A stretch of DNA of 64,000 nucleotides from Trifolium pratense (lineage: Eukaryota > Streptophyta > Magnoliopsida > Fabales > Fabaceae), in the NCBI RefSeq assembly GCF_020283565.1, contig NC_060061.1:46351362-46415361 (forward strand), read 5' to 3'. The notes under the pieces are model-generated. The model was not told the DNA's origin, did no database searches, and was given only the letters and a program-made list of their open reading frames with translations. Below, piece after piece: positions 57,435-64,000 of the stretch; position 1 is the first letter of the stretch, and each line of letters starts with the position of its first letter. The position numbers were made by a program, and so were the translations under genes.

Positions 57435-58150
57435 AAGGGGCATAAGCCCAACTAAAAGAAAATTACATGTGATTAAACGGGGAAAGATACACCCCGACAA
57501 TCATCAGCAAGAACCTGAATCAACTCTGGAGAAGGATGTTCATAAACTATAGAGTCCACGAGAGACATACAACCTATATTTGCTAATATATCCGCACACC
57601 GATTTGCTTCTCGATATACATGAATAATCTTAACATTCCACGAGTAATTCAACAATTCTTTAATCTTCTTAATTAGACTCCAACCAGCAGCACTGCCTAA
57701 TTTTCCTTCTTGTAAACTACACACCACTACTTTAGAATCTAATTGAACCTCCAAGTGTCTCACACTATACTCTCTAGCTAGGCATAGGCCTTCATGAAGG
57801 CTCCATAATTCTGCCATATAAGCTGATGCAATGCCAAGGTTCCTCGAGAAACCATGTATCCAACGACCATTCTCATCATGCACTAAGCCACCACAACCTG
57901 TCAAGCCATCTATACCTTTCGCCGCTCCATCCGTATTCAAACAATACCAACCATGCGTTGGTGCTTTCCAAGAAATATTAGTGATGGTGCTATGAGCTCG
58001 AATATGCATGATCGGTTGAATTTGACACGTATTGCAAAATTGTAATCCACGGCTGCATAAGACTAATAAAAATGAGGATCATGTACTCGCTCATTCCTCC
58101 AACACCAAAACCAATAACACGTCCGAAGCAGATAAATTGGTTAAGTGGGT
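57435..58150 (-). mobile_element. 3' end of a LINE-type retrotransposon with RNase H domain
   Basis: A 178-residue minus-strand frame (58009-57473) holds a reverse-transcriptase-associated RNase H domain (RVT_3). It reads KAPTHGWYCLNTDGAAKG, CGGLVHDENGRWIHGF, AYMAELWSLHEGL and VQLDSKVVVCSLQ, then HVYREANRCADILANIG. The order D...E...D...D matches the RNase H active site. Upstream, 58020-58150 has frameshifted remnants of the preceding linker (for example SEYMILIFISLMQPWI). Downstream, AGTTGGGCTTATGCCCCTTT is the usual tail of plant L1-type elements. The reverse transcriptase and endonuclease are missing, so this is a 5'-truncated insertion, the normal outcome for LINEs. A host RNase H-like gene is a less likely reading. 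Confidence 0.75.
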
Positions 58151-58553
58151 CGGATACTCATGATGAAAACTAAAAATAATGTGGACCATGTAGAGCCTCG
58201 TAGGTTATTATTATGAGAATTTCATCAAAACTCCTTTGTCTATTGTATGGGTGGTCATGTCTATGTATGCTTAGACATAATGAAACATATACTAATGTGA
58301 CTTGCTCGTTAAATTAATCTCTTAAAATGAATGAGGGTTAGTAGCCGTTAGCTACTTTTTTTATAGTTTAAAGACCACCTAGATCTAAATAATCACTCCT
58401 ATATGAATAAAAAAATGCTGAAGCTATGAATAATATAAAATACTTAAGCTATTGATGCTCTTCATACAACAAAGCAAGGCTCCACCCGTCAAAAGAAAAA
58501 TACAACAAGGCTCGGCTCCGATAACAAAAATGCTGCAATAAATTATGTAACAA

Positions 58554-59195
58554 TCTACTACTAATATATTAAAGTCAATTAACACCAAAGTTATTAATTT
58601 ATCTTATTATTTTTAATTATGTTGTAAGTTTTATATCCTTCTTCACTAAAAAAATATAGAAATCTATAAGATAAAAATATAATAAAAAGATGATATGCTT
58701 AAAAATAGGAATAAAACATATTATAATTAGGAACAAAATAGAATAATATATTGATGCTTAAAATAGGAATAAAAAAAACTACAGTATAAAAAAAAATCAA
58801 TATTTGCATAAAAATAGGAATATACAAACATAAACAATATTTCTCATAAAAAAACAATATTATCACCAAATTTACTACTAATTTTTAATAATAATATAAT
58901 AAAGTTATTATTAAAAAAATACAATAACAAAGTTTTTTTTAACAATATAATAATAAAGTTATTATAAAAAAATATAATAAAGTTAATTACTATCAAATTT
59001 ACTAAATTACACTAAATATTCCTAATCAAATTTCTAATTGTTTTATTAAAAAATATACACGGACCATTATTTATCATTGATAATTTAATCATTTAAATAA
59101 GTTTTACAAGAAATAACACAATAAAATAGTTTCACTTATAATATTATATAATAAATTTTTAAATGTTATTCTAAATAAACACGGGTCTTAACTAG
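58554..59195 (+). mobile_element. Short AT-rich Helitron
   Basis: Starts A/TCTACTACTAATATATTAAAG and ends ACACGGGTCTTAACTAG/T, matching Helitron termini at both ends. The terminal hairpin is decayed: the CACGGGT arm is present but the partner arm is not. 642 bp, non-coding. Confidence 0.6.
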
Positions 59196-59847
59196 TTTTT
59201 ATTATAAGTCTTTTTTTTTCAAAGCATTTTAATGGTTATAAATTTTAGTGGATAAGTAGCATGTTGAAAATTGAATTTCGACTCCTACATATAAAATGTG
59301 ATGTCTATCGATTGAATTAAATCAAATTATTGATTAATTAAATTGTCGTGAAAAATGAAAAATAGTGATTGATTGAGAAATTTCAAGTTTCAACGGATGA
59401 GCATGGCACAAAATAAAAGTTGGGATTTTTGGCAAGAAACTCATGTGGGTACAGTTGGAATTTTGTGGCAATGTGGCATGCCGGATGGACACGTGGAAGC
59501 TCCCTCGGATGCCTTGTTTACTTGGACACCAAACATTAATTGAAGTGTGAAAGATATTTTTTTTCACATGTACCATTCAACAAGGATTAGGGTAGTGAAG
59601 TCACGATGTTTGATCTAGTGGTGAAGAGTTTTGGTAGTATGTTATAGGTTCTGAGTTTGATTTTCAAAAAAACAAAAAAAAAAAAAAGATCAGGGTAGTG
59701 CAAGAGTTATTAATTTCAGTTATTAATATTAGATTGGACGATTTAGATTAAAAAAATCATATGTTTTTATAAATTAGGATAATGTTAACATGTGAATATA
59801 TGTTAAAAAGTAAATGTAAAAATTATTTAGTGGTTTTTTTTCACTAT
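59196..59847. other. Gene-free spacer
   Basis: Short frames only. Confidence 0.6.
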
Positions 59848-59987
59848 CAGTTTAATCTAGTTCGGAGATCAGTTCTAGCATTAAGTGATTTCAGTCCCCT
59901 TACGGTCGTAGTTGCGGGGGATCGAACTATGATCCTTCCTACCAAGGTCAGTGTCAATCACCACTAAACCAACTAACGATTGGTTAT
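59848..59987 (-). mobile_element. SINE, third family, copy 2
   Basis: On the minus strand AACCAATCGTTAGTTGG, TTTAGTGGTGATTGACACTG and ATAGTTCGATCCCCCGCAAC. It corresponds base-for-base with 57298-57434 over most of its length. Confidence 0.75.
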
Positions 59988-60189
59988 TTATTGAAATTTT
60001 TGTATTTATACTTTTTAGCATTACATTTTTTACATTATTAAATGTCAAATTTCGATATTAGAATATCTTATACATTAGGGCATAAGTTAACGTATCCCTA
60101 TACATTATTATTTGTTTCTCTTATTATTTATATCTGCTGTTTTCAAATTTATGTTTTAATAAAAATCTTTTTTTTTAATCTCTCTTCTT

Positions 60190-61030
60190 AATATACAAAG
60201 ATGTTGAATTATGGTGTTGAAGGGGTGTTGAAGAGTTGAAAATCATTGGATGGGGGAGTTGAAAGTGGTGTGGAGGAGAGAAGTGTTGAAAGGGTTCAAC
60301 ATAGTTGAATGAAAAAATGAGGGACATGTGGCAGCAAATGATTGGCTGCCTAGATTTTTATCACATTTTATCTTTGAATTCAATTATTTCAACGCAAAAT
60401 AATTTTTTATTTTTTTATTTTTTTTACCAAAATTCAAGATTTTTTTTGTCTATAAATAGATACTTTGTTCATTTGATTTGGACATAGGAAAAAAAACCAA
60501 GTTTTTCACTATCTTAATCTTATTATTATCTTTTTATTAGTGTTTATTTTAACTTTTAGTCTTTTTTTAGTGAAATAGACAAAGTTTGGAATGAGACGTG
60601 ATTGAAGATGATTTGTATCGTATTAATTACGTTGTTTGTGTGTTGCATTGCATTTTAAATTATTTGTATCGTATTAATTATCTTCCTTGTGTGTTACATT
60701 GCATTTAAAATTATTTGTATCGTACTAATTACGTTAATTGTGTGTTGTATTTTAAATTAATTATGATTTGTATCCTATAATTTGTAAGTGTTTATTATTT
60801 TAATTTAATTTTAGTCAATAACTGTAATTTTATGTAATCATAAAAACAAAAATATAAATTTAAATAAAAAATATGAAATAAAAATAAAAAGTGGTGGGGT
60901 AGAGTGTTGAATGGAAAACTATTAGAGAGGGTAAAAATTGAATGAATGTTGAATTATTAGGTGAAAGAAAGAGAAAATAATGTGGAGTGTTGAAAATTGA
61001 AAAAATGAGTGTTGAGTTTTTGAAGCATTG
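60190..61030. repeat. Degenerate transposon-like region with GTGTTGAA motifs
   Basis: GTGTTGAA repeats near both ends, TCTATAAATAGATAC at 60450 and GTGTTGAATGGAAAACTATT at 60904 recall PIF/Harbinger-derived repeats. Inside, about 55 bp (ATTTGTATCGTATTAATTA...) is repeated three times at 60611-60760. No transposase frame. Confidence 0.4.
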
Positions 61031-63590
61031 TAAATGGTTATAAACTTATATAAGCACACATCAAAAAAAAATTCTATCACACAGGTCACCCATTTGATGA
61101 TGTGAAAGAATCTTTTGTAGCAATGAAAGAGAGATGGATCTGACAGACGGTGGATGTACAAGTTACTGTGTAATGTGTACCAGTAACATTTTGTATGTGA
61201 CGACATTTGCAATGAAACATTCACTCTGTTGTTTTTCTTGTTCACTCGTTGGCCCATGATGATCTCCTCGTCGAGATATTCTTACATGATCGATCACGAG
61301 ATTAAGAAATATTCATTTGGTCAGACACTTAAAACACACACTTAAAAGACAACGAATCATATAATTATTTAAAAAATGTGTATTATCTAATTACTATTAC
61401 TTTTCCTACTTTTGTTTTTTCTTGTGTGTGAACAAGAAAGGGTCCAAATTTTTGCGTCCCAAGAAATTTTCACGCTCTCTGAAATTATCAAAATAACTTA
61501 TTCGTTTTCTATGATGCGAACAGTGTTTACATCCTAAAATGCGAGAGTTAAAAAGATGTGATTGTTTGGTCATCCTTAAAATGTCGTCACTCCCTTGAAA
61601 AATTTGAAATAAAAAATGTTCGTCATGTGCATTGTCAACACCGTTCGCTTCCTAGATAGTGTTATGGTCATAGTGTTGTGTTATGGCCGGAGTAGGCTAA
61701 AAATCATATTTTCATCAATTTTGTCTCTTTATTTCATGTTTTTTAATGTACTGAATCTATAATAATGTCTTAGAGACTACTAAATGGAACTAAATTAAAG
61801 GTCATTTGAGTTATAAATACAACCTTATGCTAAAGAAAAAAAATCATCTTTTTCCTTGTAATCTATTTCAAAGTTCTAGCAATTTTATTCTAAATTTTCT
61901 TTACTTTCTTGTTCTTTAGTTTTTAGTTTACTAGACACTTGAATTTAAAATTAAAACAAGTATTATTAAAATAATAGTAACAATAAAAGTTATATAAATA
62001 TGATACATATATGTGTTTATATATTTCGACAAACTTCTTTATACACCACATTTAAAGTTACATTAGTATCTATCTTCTTTGTCATCATTATTGATGTTGG
62101 AACATTAGTTTTTTGTATTATAAATCTCATCGAATGATTGTGGGTTGGGTAAATTACTTCATTACCGAATTTGTCGTTTATATTCATTCAAAACACATTG
62201 GGCCAAAGATAAACCAACTTAAACCATGCTCCAAATCGAAGTTGATAAAAAATCACACAAAGCATACCAACCTTTAGTAAATTTTAGGCCAAATGCATTT
62301 TGGGGTCATTTAAATTTAACGTTTGTAACATATAAATTCTTTTAGTTTTTAAAGTTTCAAATTAGTCATTTTAATTTTTATAAGTACCAAATTGGCCCTA
62401 TAACTTTGTAACATATTACACCATTATCTTTTTAAATGACCATCTGTTACAAAAATGTTTATGTTATTGCTACCCTTGAACAAACGTTATTGCTACTGGC
62501 AGCATTTGATCATTTAGAGATCACTACCTACCAACAACTACAAGTATCATACCACAATAATACTCATTTTACAAAGCATCTATCAAGCACAATATGGTCT
62601 ATATTTTACGAAATTACATTTACAACCTTCAAAACACATATAAATCATCTAAACTAATGCCCATACAAGTATTTTTGTAACAACCACATAAGCATATATA
62701 ATATGTCAGGTCACTCAATAAACAGCCAAATGATCATTTTTGTACCAAATGGACATTAAAATGATAGTAGTGCAATCTGTTACAAAATTAAGGGATCAAT
62801 TTAAAATTGAAAAAACTAGCAGGACGATTATGTTAAAAAAAAACAAAGAAAACAAGTATTATCTTCTCAAAATTCAACGAACTTTAACTTAAAGCTAATG
62901 TAATCAATCATTGTCAAAATTTTGTATAATTTTTCACATGACAGTTTCCCATGTTAAGGAGTTCGAGGGAGTTCTATAAATAATAATGAGTCAATTATCC
63001 AAAACGATAAGAGAATGAGACATTATATATCTTTATTCAAAATCTTAAAACATCATATATATGAGCCATCTCTCTTATATATATAATATTTTTTTATTCA
63101 TATAATACAGAACTAATCACTCACACTTAAAACAAAAATATTATTCTAAAAAATATCTTTGAAAAGTTCGTGTTCAAATACTTACCTACAATTTCATACA
63201 TTGATTTGTTTGAATGTCACGAGAAATCTATCCAAATTTAAAACAAGTTTATTCTTATTACTTAAATTATTTTAAATTTAAACCATTCTATTTTAATTAG
63301 AGGATCAAATGTCTTCTAACTACATGTTTTAAATTTAAATCCTCCAATCTTAATAAAACGACCAAATCCATCTTAACTAGATGAATTTTTGATCATATCA
63401 AATCTAATTCTAGTTTTTAGTATTTTAATTAACATTAGTAAGAAAAATGAGATCACCAAGATACTTCAAAGACACATAATAAAGATTTGTCCTTCTACAT
63501 AAGATAATCCAAGGTAAAAAATATTCAATTTTTACTCAAAAAAAGGTAAAAATAGATAATAAGTTGACCGTACACAATACATAAGCCTCA
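61031..63590. other. Gene-free, AT-rich
   Basis: No credible coding region. 62290-62420 and 62700-62820 share MITE-like phrases (CCAAATTGGCCC, CAAATGATCATTTTTGTACC) but I could not define an element. Confidence 0.5.
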
Positions 63591-63818
63591 TTTTCTTCTC
63601 ACAACTCAGAACTTTCACAATCACAAACACAAACAAAGTAACAAATAATCGCTTCTTCTAATCCATTTTCTCACAAACTTCCACACACACACACACGCAG
63701 TTACCGCAACTTCATACTCAGATTTTCTGTTTCTGTTTTCTTTGAAGCATTTCATCAAACATTAACAGATACTACTTTTATATATATATATTTCTTAAAT
63801 GGCTTATACTCGCCGGTG
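63591..63818 (+). promoter_or_regulatory. 5' leader of the right-edge gene with a six-codon upstream ORF
   Basis: A pyrimidine/CA-rich leader (CTTCTTCTAATCC, CACACACACACAC near 63683). An upstream ORF, ATG at 63799, reads MAYTRR and stops with TGA at 63817-63819. That TGA overlaps the next ATG (63819-63821) as TGATG. Confidence 0.55.
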
Positions 63819-64000
63819 ATGATGAAGATCTCCGGCGAATCTCACCGACAACCACCACATTTCACGGCGAGCATTGCTCCCAACTACTCTCATGATTCAG
63901 ATCTTCGACCTCAACAGAGAACTTCTCGTCGGAAGTTCAAGACGCCGGGGAGCCGCTTGAGGAGAAGTGGTACTTCTTCTGGAAGACGGAGTAGACCTGA
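63819..64000 (+). CDS. Start of an unidentified gene, cut by the right edge
   Basis: Sixty codons from ATG at 63819 without a stop, beginning MMKISGESHRQPPHFTASIA. A second in-frame Met follows immediately. The segment is rich in Arg, Ser, Gly and Pro (SRRKFKTPGSRLRRSGTSSG), probably disordered and basic, as in the N-termini of many plant regulatory proteins and kinases. GC content is much higher than the flanks, in keeping with coding sequence. I do not recognise the family from this part. The upstream ORF overlapping the start suggests translation control. Confidence 0.6.
   Translation, partial: MMKISGESHRQPPHFTASIAPNYSHDSDLRPQQRTSRRKFKTPGSRLRRSGTSSGRRSRP

Noticed and set aside
57473..58009. 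Independent host RNase H gene
   Set aside because: The typical LINE RNase H sequence, frameshifted upstream remnants and LINE-like 3' tail fit a truncated retrotransposon better.
62436..62657. 73-residue frame as a small gene
   Set aside because: No motif, promoter or conserved context; lies in MITE-like AT-rich DNA.

Overview
This is plant nuclear DNA: AT-rich, with introns, and with few host genes in a dense population of transposable elements. The repeat families (tRNA-derived SINEs ending in a short A-tail, CTCCCTCCGGTCC-type MITEs, Copia and Gypsy LTRs, Helitrons with a CCCGTGC hairpin) and the protein sequences fit a legume, probably a cool-season papilionoid such as a clover, medic or pea relative. 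That assignment is an inference. No CRISPR, rRNA or functional tRNA gene was seen.

Host genes. Four loci look real. Two paralogous small genes on the minus strand (19.0-19.3 kb and 35.2-35.5 kb) encode about 100-residue MGNC-type proteins with a predicted myristoylated/palmitoylated N-terminus. A two-exon peptide methionine sulfoxide reductase A gene lies at 54.6-55.9 kb, probably with a leader intron. A gene cut by the right edge starts at 63.82 kb, behind a six-codon upstream ORF whose stop overlaps its start codon.

Layout. 0-2.4 kb: 3' part of an intact-frame Copia element and its LTR. 2.5-13.5 kb: MITEs, five long foldback (hairpin) elements, a CACTA end, AT microsatellites and a MITE-bearing tandem array. 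13.9-16.8 kb: a complete Copia-type element that keeps gag but has no pol, with LTRs I read as identical and a perfect 5-bp target duplication. 18.9-21.4 kb and 35.1-45.5 kb: two copies of one duplicated segment carrying the MGNC gene; the second copy was split by a Mutator-like element (36.9-38.0 kb) and by a 5.9-kb Helitron (38.7-44.7 kb). 21.5-35 kb: MULE, SINEs, CACTA MITE, hAT, Gypsy-type LTR, and a 2.5-kb non-autonomous Copia-type element (31.1-33.6 kb). 45.7-53 kb: hAT element, degenerate repeats, a second Helitron end. 57-61 kb: SINE, LINE fragment, short Helitron, another SINE.

Most interesting. The Helitron carries pieces of at least three unrelated host genes (B3 DNA-binding protein, calcium-dependent protein kinase, splicing factor SF3B2). 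The paralogous segment 18 kb upstream preserves its empty insertion site, so both ends can be placed to the base. The B3 piece keeps an open frame across a canonical intron.
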